Shown here: positions 22,811 to 31,285 of the stretch, one piece after another | How the letters are laid out: the number at the start of each line of letters is the position of its first letter | Position numbering within the stretch: position 1 is the stretch's first letter | Source: JAAZHK01 sp964536075 | GTDB lineage: Bacteria > Bacillota_I > Bacilli_A > RF39 > UBA660 | NCBI GenBank assembly: GCA_964536075.1 | Contig: CAZHWO010000001.1 | Location: forward strand, 1 to 53,773 | Length of the DNA: 53,773 nt | Reading direction: 5' to 3' | Notes under the pieces: generated by a model | Database searches by the model: none | Told to the model about the DNA's origin: nothing | Seen by the model: the letters and a program-made list of their open reading frames with translations, nothing else | Translations under genes and position numbers: made by a program

Positions 22811-23524
22811 TTGGAATATGAAGTTAAAATAAATGAATTTGAAGGGCCTTTAGATTTGCTGCTGCATTTAATTAAAGAAGCAAAAATCAATATCTATGAT
22901 ATAAACATTGAAGATATAACTAATCAGTATCTAATGTATATAAATAAGATGGAAGCCATTAATTTAGATATAGCCAGTGAATATTTGGTGATGGCTAGTG
23001 AACTTTTAGAAATAAAATCCAAAATGTTACTACCTAAATATGCTGATGAGGAAGATCTAGACGAAGAGGATCCAAGGGAACAACTAATTAATCGATTAAT
23101 TGAATATCAAAAATATAAGGATATGACGGAGACATTTAGAGACTTGGAATTATTGCGGAAAGAAATATATACGAAGACCCCATCTTCCTTACAAGAATAT
23201 ACAGAAGAAAAATTATATACGGAAAAAGAATTATCAATAGAAGATCTACTTAAAGCCTTTCAAAAGTTTTTGATTGATCAAAAAGAACGAGAACCACTAA
23301 CTACGAAAATTACGACAAAAGAGATGAGTGTATCAGAACGAAGAGCTATGATAAAAAGTATTTTAAAAGATAAAAAGAAGGTATCTTTTATAGAACTTTT
23401 TGATGTCTTAACCAAGGAGTATATAATTGTAACCTTTTTAGCAGTTTTAGAGATGGCTAAAAATAATGAACTAATTTTAACCCAAGATAAGAATTTTGAT
23501 ATGATATATTGTGAGGTGGCATAA
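22811..23524 (+). CDS. scpA: Segregation and condensation protein A
   Basis: Kleisin subunit that bridges the two SMC heads in the bacterial condensin. 237 residues. N-terminal hallmark INEFEGPLDLLLHLIKEAKI and YDINIEDITNQYL; C-terminal winged-helix part ends FDMIYCEVA. TTG start with gggtg-type spacing. The stop overlaps the scpB ATG (TAATG). Confidence 0.95.
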   Translation: MEYEVKINEFEGPLDLLLHLIKEAKINIYDINIEDITNQYLMYINKMEAINLDIASEYLVMASELLEIKSKMLLPKYADEEDLDEEDPREQLINRLIEYQKYKDMTETFRDLELLRKEIYTKTPSSLQEYTEEKLYTEKELSIEDLLKAFQKFLIDQKEREPLTTKITTKEMSVSERRAMIKSILKDKKKVSFIELFDVLTKEYIIVTFLAVLEMAKNNELILTQDKNFDMIYCEVA

Positions 23525-24105
23525 TGAATTTACAAGCCGTATTAGAGGGATTATTATTTGTTGTTGGTGAGGAAGGCCTGACCATTGAACAAGCAAAAGC
23601 TATTTTAGAAGTTAATGATGAAGAGGCCAAAGAACTAATTAATAAATTACGAGCAAAGTATCTTAGTGATGAAAGTGGCATTTATTTAGAGTTTTTAGGT
23701 AATCGTTTTAAATTAATGACCAAGAAGGAACATAAAGATTATTATCAAAAATTACTGTTAGAAGATGAAACGAGAACTTTATCACAAGCCGCCTTAGAAA
23801 CATTAGCGATTATTGCTTATAATCAGCCGATTACCCGCATTAAAATTGATGAAATACGTGGAGTAAGCAGTGCTTTAATGGTTAGAAAGCTCGTCGCCAA
23901 AGGTTTAGTCAAAGAGATTGGGCGAAGTGATTTACCAGGAAGACCAATTCTTTATCAAACAACAAGTGATTTTCTTGATTATTTTGGTTTAGCTAATATA
24001 AATGATTTGCCTAATATCGGGGAGTTTATAGGGCAAAAAGAAATAAAAGAAGAGCAGGATCTTTATACCTCTAATTATAAAGAGAGCAAAGAAGAGGGGG
24101 AATAA
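23524..24105 (+). CDS. scpB: Segregation and condensation protein B
   Basis: Partner of ScpA with two winged-helix domains: EGLLFVVGEEGLTIEQAKAI in the first, TLSQAALETLAIIAYNQPIT plus RIKIDEIRG and KEIGRSDLPGRPILYQTT in the second. 193 residues, normal. One base separates it from murL, so chromosome segregation and cell-wall precursor genes share a transcript here. Confidence 0.95.
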   Translation: MNLQAVLEGLLFVVGEEGLTIEQAKAILEVNDEEAKELINKLRAKYLSDESGIYLEFLGNRFKLMTKKEHKDYYQKLLLEDETRTLSQAALETLAIIAYNQPITRIKIDEIRGVSSALMVRKLVAKGLVKEIGRSDLPGRPILYQTTSDFLDYFGLANINDLPNIGEFIGQKEIKEEQDLYTSNYKESKEEGE

Positions 24106-24106
24106 A

Positions 24107-25456
24107 ATGTTAGAAGAATTACGTAATGAATACAAAAGTTTTGTCTATGATAACTTTTATGTGAGTGACTTAGTTGATAAGTATTTAGTTCGTTATGTTT
24201 ATCGTTTAAATGATCATGTGTTTATGCCGGAAGTAACCATTGCCAAAAAAAATATTAATAATCCTAATATAGATGATGAATTTTTAAAATATCTGTTTTT
24301 TAATTTTGGCATGATTAATGCGATTAATTATTATAAGCTTACCTGTAGTAGTGAGATAAATGTTAATTGTGGCTATTTAGATGACGAACAAAAAGACTTT
24401 TTTAAAAAACTTTTTTATAATGGATTGGGCGAATATTTTTATATCAATAATATCCAGCTTTCTTATGAGGAATTTGTGACGATTAATACTTTGCCAGTAA
24501 CCAATAATATTTTTACTTTTACGGACTCCTTTCATGGTAATTTAATTCCCATCGGGGGAGGAAAAGATTCGATTGTAACTTTAGAACTGTTAAAAGAATA
24601 TAAAGATGATAATCTAGTTTTTATGTTAGAAAGAAATATCTATCCGCCTAATAAAGCAGCTTATGATTCTATCTATATGGCTGGTTATATTGATGATAAT
24701 ATTAATGTTTTTTCCTTAACTTTAGATCCTTTAATGTTAGAATTAAATAGTAAGGGTTTTCTTAATGGGCATATTCCTTTTTCTTCGTGTTTAGCTTTTG
24801 CTGCTTATATTGTAGCGTACTTAACTAATAAAAAGTATATCGTTTTATCGAATGAAGATTCGGCTAATGAAGGTAATGTAAAAGGTACGGATATTAATCA
24901 TCAATACTCTAAGAGTTTCGAATTTGAAAGAGATTTTAGGGCTTATGCTAGTAAGTATTTATGTCCTAAAATGGAATATTTTAGTTTACTAAGACCATGG
25001 AATGAATATCGAATTGTTCAAGAATTTTTAAAATATCCTAAATACTTAGATGTTTTTGTTAGTTGTAATAAAGGAGCTAGAAATAATACTTGGTGCTCTA
25101 AATGTTCAAAATGTTTATATGTTTATATTATGTTATATCCATTTGTTGATGAAACTAAATTAAAGGCTATTTTCCATCAAAATATGTTGGATGATATGAG
25201 CCTTAAGGATTTATTTATGGGATTAGTGGCTGATGAAGTTGATAAACCTTTTGAGTGTGTCGGTAGTAAAGAAGAGATAAACTATGTTTTAAGTTTAGCG
25301 CTTAGGCAAAAAGATGACGTACCATTATTACTAAAATACTATAAAGATAACCTATATAATCCAAATGCTAGTTATAATGTGGAAAATTATTTCAATCAAA
25401 ATCATTATGTACCAGATATTTATTTAAAATTATTGGAGGATAGTAATGAAAGATAA
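24107..25456 (+). CDS. murL: MurL, UDP-MurNAc-L-Ala-L-Glu epimerase
   Basis: 449 residues. In Xanthomonas MurL epimerises the terminal L-Glu of UDP-MurNAc-L-Ala-L-Glu to D-Glu using ATP, replacing glutamate racemase. The family marks are present: PP-loop-like IPIGGGKDSIVTLELL, YIVLSNEDSANEGN, HQYSKSFEFERDF, LLRPWNEY and the CxxC pair WCSKCSKC. It overlaps the start of murD by 11 bases, the arrangement expected for a murL-murD2 pair. Recognition is from motif memory; an alignment with Xanthomonas MurL would settle it. Confidence 0.85.
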   Translation: MLEELRNEYKSFVYDNFYVSDLVDKYLVRYVYRLNDHVFMPEVTIAKKNINNPNIDDEFLKYLFFNFGMINAINYYKLTCSSEINVNCGYLDDEQKDFFKKLFYNGLGEYFYINNIQLSYEEFVTINTLPVTNNIFTFTDSFHGNLIPIGGGKDSIVTLELLKEYKDDNLVFMLERNIYPPNKAAYDSIYMAGYIDDNINVFSLTLDPLMLELNSKGFLNGHIPFSSCLAFAAYIVAYLTNKKYIVLSNEDSANEGNVKGTDINHQYSKSFEFERDFRAYASKYLCPKMEYFSLLRPWNEYRIVQEFLKYPKYLDVFVSCNKGARNNTWCSKCSKCLYVYIMLYPFVDETKLKAIFHQNMLDDMSLKDLFMGLVADEVDKPFECVGSKEEINYVLSLALRQKDDVPLLLKYYKDNLYNPNASYNVENYFNQNHYVPDIYLKLLEDSNER

Positions 25457-26756
25457 AATAAAGGAATATTTATCAGGTAAATCCATTTTAATTCTTGGTT
25501 ATGGAAGAGAGGGTAAAGCAGTCTTTAAATTACTTACCGAATTAAATTTAATTGATAAAATTGGGATTGCTGATCTTAAAGAAATAGATGTTAATGACTA
25601 TGAAGAATTGAAAGATAAAAACATTCATTTTTATAGTGGTGAAGATTATTTAAAAGCTACTAAGGCTTATGATATTATTATTAAATCTCCGGGAGTTATT
25701 ATTAAAAATTATATTAGTGCTAAAGAGAAGAAAAAAATAACTTCAGCAACGGATTTGTTTTTACGCTTTTGTCCTAATAAAGTTATTGGGGTTACTGGCA
25801 CGAAAGGAAAAAGTACAACAGCTTCTTTAATTTATCATATATTAAAAGAAACTGGTTATGATACTTTATTAATGGGTAACATTGGAATCCCCTGTTTTGA
25901 TATGCTTGATCAAATAAAGCCGGAAACGATAATTGTTTATGAATTATCTTGTCATCAACTAGAATTTGTTAAGGCTAGTCCATATATTAGTGTTTTATTA
26001 AATGTTTATGAAGAACATCTAGATCACTATAATAGTTTGGCTGATTATGTTAAAGCGAAAAAGAATATTTATAAGTATCAACATAAAGGAGATTATCTTA
26101 TTTATGGAGATATTTTTGAACATATAACCAAAAAAGAAATAGATAACTTAGATGTTCATAAAATCAATTTGTATGATAATCCTTTCGATATTGATATAAA
26201 TAAGATTGAGACCTCTTTAATTGGTCAACATAATTTATATAATATAATTTTAGCAGTTTCGGTCTGTTATCTTCTTGGTTTAGATAAAAAGAAAGCTTTG
26301 GCGGCCGTTAAAAGTTTTACCGGATTACCCCATCGTTTAGAATATGTAGGTAAATTTAAAAAAATTAATTTTTACAACGACTCTATCGCCACAGCCCAAG
26401 AAGCCGTTATCAATGCCGTTAAAAGTTTTGACAAGGTTGATACCTTAATTATTGGAGGAATGGATCGGGAATTAAATTATACTAAATTAATTGATTTTTT
26501 GGTTATAAGTAAAGTAGATAATCTTATTTTATTACCGGATACTAATATCAGAATTAATGAAATGCTGGAGGAAAGAAAAACGAACCAAAAAGTTATATTG
26601 GTTAAAGATATGGAAGAAGCTGTAGAAGTGGCTTTTCAAGTAACTAGAGAAAAGGGTATGTGTTTATTATCACCAGCAGCTGCTAGTTATGGTTTTTATA
26701 AAAATTTTGAAGAACGAGGAGAACATTTTAAAGATTTGGTTAAGAATCATGCATAG
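25446..26756 (+). CDS. murD: UDP-N-acetylmuramoyl-L-alanine:glutamate ligase, MurD2 type
   Basis: Mur ligase adding glutamate to UDP-MurNAc-L-Ala. 436 residues: N-domain ILGYGREGKAVFKLL, ATP loop GVTGTKGKSTTASLIYHIL, central ELSCHQLEF and HLDHYNSLADYVKAK, C-domain LPHRLEYVG and FYNDSIATAQEAV. Coupling to murL suggests it is the MurD2 type that accepts L-Glu rather than D-Glu; this is an inference from context, as both share the fold. Confidence 0.9.
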   Translation: MKDKIKEYLSGKSILILGYGREGKAVFKLLTELNLIDKIGIADLKEIDVNDYEELKDKNIHFYSGEDYLKATKAYDIIIKSPGVIIKNYISAKEKKKITSATDLFLRFCPNKVIGVTGTKGKSTTASLIYHILKETGYDTLLMGNIGIPCFDMLDQIKPETIIVYELSCHQLEFVKASPYISVLLNVYEEHLDHYNSLADYVKAKKNIYKYQHKGDYLIYGDIFEHITKKEIDNLDVHKINLYDNPFDIDINKIETSLIGQHNLYNIILAVSVCYLLGLDKKKALAAVKSFTGLPHRLEYVGKFKKINFYNDSIATAQEAVINAVKSFDKVDTLIIGGMDRELNYTKLIDFLVISKVDNLILLPDTNIRINEMLEERKTNQKVILVKDMEEAVEVAFQVTREKGMCLLSPAAASYGFYKNFEERGEHFKDLVKNHA

Positions 26757-26765
26757 GAGGTAAAT

Positions 26766-28631
26766 ATGGCCATTACTAAAACCAATTTCATAAATTTTAC
26801 TAGATGTCCAAGATATCTTAACTTAGATAGAATAAAAAAAGAAAGACTGGCTAACTTTCTTTCTTTTGATGAATATCAAGCCGAAGAAGAAAAAGAGAAA
26901 GTTAAAGAGATCTTAGGATCAATGTATGAAATAGATGAAGAAGATAATGAAATTGATTTAATTGATATCGACAATCCACAATTAAAAGCTATGTTGCCGT
27001 ATTATAAAAAGACAGAAGATGTAGCCGGAAAGTATATAGAAAAGAAATTTCCGGGATTCACGGTTTATAATGAAGCAACTTTTAAACAAAAAGAGTTTGC
27101 CTTTACACATAATGATATAAAATACCAATGCTTTTTAGATATTTATAATGAAGCAGCTGGTGAAATAAATGTAGTCGAAGTTAAAGCCACAACTTCCAAT
27201 AAGTATAAAAAGCTTGGTTCAACCGAAAAATTTAAGGATCGTTCGATTTTTGATGTTAAAGATAGTATTATGTTCTTAAAAGATGAGCTTAATGGCTATG
27301 ATATAGAGAGTGAATTTAAAATAAATGATTTCAATAAATATAAAGAGAAACTATTCGATCGGTATGATGAATGTGGAAAATATATATATGATATTGCCAT
27401 TCAACGGTTTTTTATTGAAAAATGGTATCAAGAAAATAATATTATTATACCCAAGATAAATTATTATTTAGCCGTTTTAAATCATCAATATGTCTTTGAT
27501 GGTACTTATATTAAAGGTGAAGCGGTTTATAATCAGGATATAAATGGTCAGGATATCATTATTTTAATTGATGTTTCTAAGTTAACTAGCGATTATCAGG
27601 AAAAAATAGCTATAGATCGGCAAAAATTAGAGAATTATCTGGATACTTATGGAGTTGAGGCGGTACCACTAGGAAAATATTGTGAATTTAAAAAGCAGAC
27701 GCAATGTAAGTTTTTTAAAAATATATGTGGTAAATGCATTCCAAAAGAAAACTCAGTATTAAATTATTTAAATAATGGTCAGGGTTTTAAAGATGAAGCA
27801 GGGAACCGCCATAAAGGATTAGAATTAATCAATGAAGGATATTTACAGATGTTAGATATTCCTGAAGCATGGATAAATAGTAGTAATCATCATATTCAAC
27901 GAGATGCCCTTCGTTTTAATCAGCCTTATATTGATAAGGAAAAAATAAAAATAATGTTAAATAATTTAGCTTATCCGATATATCATTTAGATTTTGAAAC
28001 ATTTCCTTGTCCTTTGCCAAGGTATAAAGGAGAAAAATGTTATACACAGTCACCATTTGAGTTTAGTCTTCATATTGAAACATCCCCGGGTATATGTGAT
28101 AAAGAGAAAGATAACTATGTCTTCCTAGCTAGTAGTCATGAAGATGAAAGAGAAGATTTAGTTAAAAAGTTATGTGAATTAATCCCTGGAGATAAAGGTA
28201 CTTTATTTGCTCAAAATGTGTCTTTCGAAAGGGGTAGAATTAAAGAATTAGCTGATATTTTTCCTACATATCGTGAACAATTATTAAAAATAGTTAATAA
28301 TTATTTTGATTTAATCTATCTTTTGAAAACAAAGAAGGACTTTTTTATGGAACTAGGTTATGATGAAGAAACCGCCAAAAAAGTTAATTTCTATGATCAA
28401 AAAATGTCCGGTTCTTATTCAATTAAAAAAACCTTACCCATTTTTTCTAACTTAAACTATGCTGATTTAGAGATACATAATGGAGTAGAAGCTTTAGTGG
28501 AATACGCGAACTATGATAGTATGAATGAAGAAGAATTTAATTTGAAATATGAGGCTTTAAAAGAATATTGTAAACAAGATACTTGGGCAATGGTGGAAAT
28601 ACTAAATGGCTTAAGGGAATTAGTAAAATAA
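26766..28631 (+). CDS. DUF2779 protein: RecB/Cas4-like nuclease plus DEDD exonuclease fold
   Basis: 621 residues in three parts. The N-terminal third looks like a Cas4/RecB-type nuclease (TNFINFTRCPRYLNLDRIKK, then INVVEVKATTS with Glu-x-Lys). A Cys cluster follows (CEFKKQTQCKFFKNICGKC), probably holding an Fe-S cluster. The C-terminal DUF2779 part resembles DEDD exonucleases: YHLDFETFPCPLP, QNVSFERGRIKEL, YFDLIYL, and KEYCKQDTWAMVEIL. The family is common in host-associated Firmicutes and Mollicutes with unknown role. It starts 9 bases after murD, with aggagg, so it is read with the murein and scp genes. Confidence 0.85.
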   Translation: MAITKTNFINFTRCPRYLNLDRIKKERLANFLSFDEYQAEEEKEKVKEILGSMYEIDEEDNEIDLIDIDNPQLKAMLPYYKKTEDVAGKYIEKKFPGFTVYNEATFKQKEFAFTHNDIKYQCFLDIYNEAAGEINVVEVKATTSNKYKKLGSTEKFKDRSIFDVKDSIMFLKDELNGYDIESEFKINDFNKYKEKLFDRYDECGKYIYDIAIQRFFIEKWYQENNIIIPKINYYLAVLNHQYVFDGTYIKGEAVYNQDINGQDIIILIDVSKLTSDYQEKIAIDRQKLENYLDTYGVEAVPLGKYCEFKKQTQCKFFKNICGKCIPKENSVLNYLNNGQGFKDEAGNRHKGLELINEGYLQMLDIPEAWINSSNHHIQRDALRFNQPYIDKEKIKIMLNNLAYPIYHLDFETFPCPLPRYKGEKCYTQSPFEFSLHIETSPGICDKEKDNYVFLASSHEDEREDLVKKLCELIPGDKGTLFAQNVSFERGRIKELADIFPTYREQLLKIVNNYFDLIYLLKTKKDFFMELGYDEETAKKVNFYDQKMSGSYSIKKTLPIFSNLNYADLEIHNGVEALVEYANYDSMNEEEFNLKYEALKEYCKQDTWAMVEILNGLRELVK

Positions 28632-28654
28632 TTCTTTTTTTTCATGAAAGATAA

Positions 28655-28663
28655 TGTTATAAT
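28655..28663 (+). promoter_or_regulatory. Extended -10 promoter of tRNA-Leu
   Basis: TGTTATAAT, 12 bases before the tRNA 5' end. Confidence 0.65.
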
Positions 28664-28675
28664 ATTACTTGTACT

Positions 28676-28762
28676 GCTCGTGTGATGGAATTGGTAGACG
28701 TAGTGGACTCAAAATCCACCGCCAGTGATGGTGTGCCGGTTCGACTCCGGTCACGAGCACCA
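28676..28762 (+). tRNA. tRNA-Leu (CAA)
   Basis: 87 bases including an encoded CCA. Acceptor GCTCGTG pairs with CACGAGC; anticodon stem GTGGA/TCCAC encloses CTCAAAA with anticodon CAA (reads UUG); the long variable arm and the GGTTCGACTCC T-arm fit class II leucine tRNA. Confidence 0.95.
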
Positions 28763-28774
28763 ATTTGTAATTTT

Positions 28775-28803
28775 AAACCACTGGTTAATCTAGTGGTTTT
28801 TAA
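28775..28803 (+). terminator. Terminator after tRNA-Leu
   Basis: AAACCACT/AGTGGTTT stem, 9-base loop, T tail. Confidence 0.85.
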
Positions 28804-28820
28804 TAAATAGAATATTTAAA

Positions 28821-28849
28821 TTGACGGCATAAATAATAAATGTTAGAAT
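28821..28849 (+). promoter_or_regulatory. Strong sigma-A promoter of the gene at 28876
   Basis: TTGACG, 17-base spacer ending TGT, TAGAAT: both hexamers good and an extended -10. Confidence 0.8.
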
Positions 28850-28875
28850 ACATAACTACAAAGGAGGTTTTATAA

Positions 28876-29880
28876 GTGAATAAAATCTTATCAAATAGTG
28901 ATTTTGTAGAATATTATAATCGTTTTGATTATGAGAATGATGCCTCAGTGATAATTTTATTAAATGCTGATAATGAATCAAAACAGGTTATTGGTGATGA
29001 AAAATTTAATGAAACATTACAAGAACTTTTTGGTACAAGGGAAAGTGTATGCGATATCCAATCAGCTATTTCAATGATTAGGACGGTTTTTAGAAAATAC
29101 CAAGAAAAGTCTTTAACTGTACAAATAAAAAAAGATGAAGGGGTATTACAAGTATATTATTGTGATGAAACATTAGTAAGATATATTAATGAAATTAATA
29201 AGCAACCATATGGATTAGCAGTTAGTTATGATCAACAAAAAGGTTTTAGTTATGTCCTTTCTAATAATGATAATCAATTAAAATCTTTAGATACAGCTAT
29301 GGTTATTAAAACTATTTCTGAAGAATTAGAAAAAATTGAATTACTTAGAAAAGTGACGGGTAGGCAGGAATTATCAAAAGGAGAAAAGGATCTATGCCAA
29401 GCTTATTGCTTATTTTATGGTGATTCGCCTAATTTTGCTAAACGAGATAATAAAATTAAAGCCCAAGTAATGATGTTTATGTTAGAAAATGCGGGTCTAA
29501 CTTTTGATTTACCTGATAAATTAGATTTTTTATTACTTAATAGCTTTCCCGAATCAATGAATTTAGATCAGATTTTATTTAATATGCAATCATTTGGACA
29601 AATTAACCAAAAAGAACTTGATACCATTTTTAAGCCTCATGATGAAATTAGAATAAGGGTAACTGGTGAAATCGTTAAAAGATATATTGAGAGAGTACCA
29701 GGTGAAGAGATAGATAAATTATCAAAAATAGCAAATATTATATATGTTAAAACGCATGCTAGCTCTCCCTACTCAAGTAATGCAGCCCTAGCTAAAGCAG
29801 CTAAATGTAAAGTAATTGATCTTAGAAACAGTTATCCTTTTGTTGAACGAATAGAAAAATTAAAAGAAAAAGGTAACTGA
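28876..29880 (+). CDS. Unknown soluble protein
   Basis: 334 residues, not recognised. GTG start with a full aaaggagg site and one of the strongest promoters in the window, so probably abundant. No signal peptide, membrane helix or known motif. The N-terminal part is mixed alpha/beta; residues 140-185 form a likely helical stretch (MVIKTISEELEKIELLRKV); the C-terminal quarter is basic and helical (EEIDKLSKIANIIYVKTHA, KAAKCKVIDLRNSYPFVERI). Monocistronic between tRNA-Leu and thyX. Confidence 0.82.
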   Translation: MNKILSNSDFVEYYNRFDYENDASVIILLNADNESKQVIGDEKFNETLQELFGTRESVCDIQSAISMIRTVFRKYQEKSLTVQIKKDEGVLQVYYCDETLVRYINEINKQPYGLAVSYDQQKGFSYVLSNNDNQLKSLDTAMVIKTISEELEKIELLRKVTGRQELSKGEKDLCQAYCLFYGDSPNFAKRDNKIKAQVMMFMLENAGLTFDLPDKLDFLLLNSFPESMNLDQILFNMQSFGQINQKELDTIFKPHDEIRIRVTGEIVKRYIERVPGEEIDKLSKIANIIYVKTHASSPYSSNAALAKAAKCKVIDLRNSYPFVERIEKLKEKGN

Positions 29881-29931
29881 CTTTTTAATTAAATATTGTT
29901 ATTATTTTCTATTATTAAGATGTAAAGATTA

Positions 29932-29940
29932 TGTTATAAT
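29932..29940 (+). promoter_or_regulatory. Extended -10 promoter of thyX
   Basis: TGTTATAAT, 37 bases before the thyX ATG. Confidence 0.6.
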
Positions 29941-29977
29941 ATTTTAAAAGGAATAATTCTTTAGTAGTGGAGGTAGT

Positions 29978-31183
29978 ATGAAAGAAGATATAAAGATAAA
30001 GATTGATATTATACCTAGTCTTTATGTGAAAAAAGATGGGACCTTTGATCAGGAAGCAGCCAAAATGTTAGCGGGAAAGTTTGCTGGTGTTTGTTATGAT
30101 CAAGAAGGTTTTAATCACTTAGTCGATGAACCAATAGAAAAAACCCAAAGAAGGATTGATTTAACTTTAAATAATGGTCATCATAGTGTCTATGATCATA
30201 TTTCAATTACTTTTAATATGCAAAATATTCCTAAAATATTGGCGATGGTTATTAATAATGAAAAACAATATACAACTAGTGAAAAGTCAGCTAGATATAC
30301 CATAGTGGAAAAGAAACCTAATTCTTTTATCACCGATAAAGAAGTGGAATTATATAATAAATGGTTAGCCATTTTTATGCAAAAAATTAAAGATCGCTAC
30401 CTTGATGCTTTTACTGAAAGTAAAGTTAAAAAACTAGCTGGTGAAAATGCTCGTTATTTAATAACGGTGTTTATGCCCACTGAAATGATTTATACGACAA
30501 CCTTTAGACAGATTAATTATCTTGTTTCATGGATGAAAAAGTATATTACTGAACATAACCCTAAGAATGAATTTGAAAGTAAGTTGGCTTATTCAATGGA
30601 AATCTTTGTAGCGGAATTAAAAAGATTAGATGTACTAGAAGAGGGCTTATTGAAAAATGACAAAAATCGTTCCATTTCTTTATTTGGTAATGAAGATTAT
30701 CCCAGTGAAGATTATTTTGGGGAAGTTTATGTGACTAATTATAAAGGAACCTTTCCTTTTATTGCCCATGCGATGCGGCATAGGACTTTAGATTATCAAA
30801 TAACCTTTTTGAAAGATAAAGAATATTTTATTCCGCCTATTATTATTGATGATGAAGAATTGGTTAAAGAATGGTTACAGGATATAAAATCGTTAGATGA
30901 TATTATTCCTCAAGGGACACTAGTAATGATTAATGAGAAGGGTAAATATGAAGATTTTATTTTAAAATGTAAAGAAAGACTTTGTTCGACCGTTTTTTTA
31001 GAAACGAATAATTTGACCAGGATGACTTTATTAAAATATCAACAAGAATTAGAAAAGAAAAAGCACTATTTAACTAAAGATATTATTAAATATACTAAAG
31101 GCGCTAGATGTACCTTTCCGGATTTTAAATGCTCACAAGATTGTAATTTTAAAGAGGGTAAAATTTTAGACAGAATAATTTAG
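29978..31183 (+). CDS. thyX: Double-length ThyX-like flavin-dependent thymidylate synthase
   Basis: 401 residues, close to twice the common ThyX length (about 220-250), with two ThyX-like halves. The first holds NGHHSVYDHISITFNMQNIP and SEKSARYTIVEK but has NNEK where the flavin-binding RHR motif is expected. The second holds YKGTFPFIAHAMRHRTLDYQ followed by KDKEYFIPP, with RHR but without the SxRY end. The two halves thus divide the motif set. ThyX makes dTMP from dUMP using FAD, NADPH and methylene-tetrahydrofolate. Cys-rich C-terminal tail CTFPDFKCSQDC is unusual. A piece of this gene is duplicated at 35485. Confidence 0.85.
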   Translation: MKEDIKIKIDIIPSLYVKKDGTFDQEAAKMLAGKFAGVCYDQEGFNHLVDEPIEKTQRRIDLTLNNGHHSVYDHISITFNMQNIPKILAMVINNEKQYTTSEKSARYTIVEKKPNSFITDKEVELYNKWLAIFMQKIKDRYLDAFTESKVKKLAGENARYLITVFMPTEMIYTTTFRQINYLVSWMKKYITEHNPKNEFESKLAYSMEIFVAELKRLDVLEEGLLKNDKNRSISLFGNEDYPSEDYFGEVYVTNYKGTFPFIAHAMRHRTLDYQITFLKDKEYFIPPIIIDDEELVKEWLQDIKSLDDIIPQGTLVMINEKGKYEDFILKCKERLCSTVFLETNNLTRMTLLKYQQELEKKKHYLTKDIIKYTKGARCTFPDFKCSQDCNFKEGKILDRII

Positions 31184-31212
31184 TTGACATAAAATGGCAT
31201 TATTTTGATAAT
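31184..31212 (+). promoter_or_regulatory. Consensus-like promoter overlapping the thyX terminator
   Basis: TTGACA, 17-base spacer, GATAAT. The spacer and -10 lie inside the thyX terminator hairpin. The same arrangement is duplicated near 35623-35651 before the second surface protein gene. Confidence 0.6.
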
Positions 31213-31228
31213 AATGTCATTTTTATTT
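31191..31228 (+). terminator. thyX terminator
   Basis: AAATGGCATTAT/ATAATGTCATTT stem (one G-T pair), 7-base loop, T tail. Repeated upstream of the second surface protein. Confidence 0.75.
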
Positions 31229-31233
31229 GTTTT

Positions 31234-31240
31234 TTCGACA
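31234..31240 (+). promoter_or_regulatory. Spo0A box in the leader of surface protein 1
   Basis: TTCGACA, reverse of the 0A box TGTCGAA. It lies 22 bases before TATAGT and just upstream of an extended -10-like TGTTACACT; relative to the promoter at 31184 it is within the transcribed leader. Confidence 0.55.
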
Positions 31241-31285
31241 AAATATGTTACACTAATACTAGTATAGTAGAGGAGTGTGTCTTGA

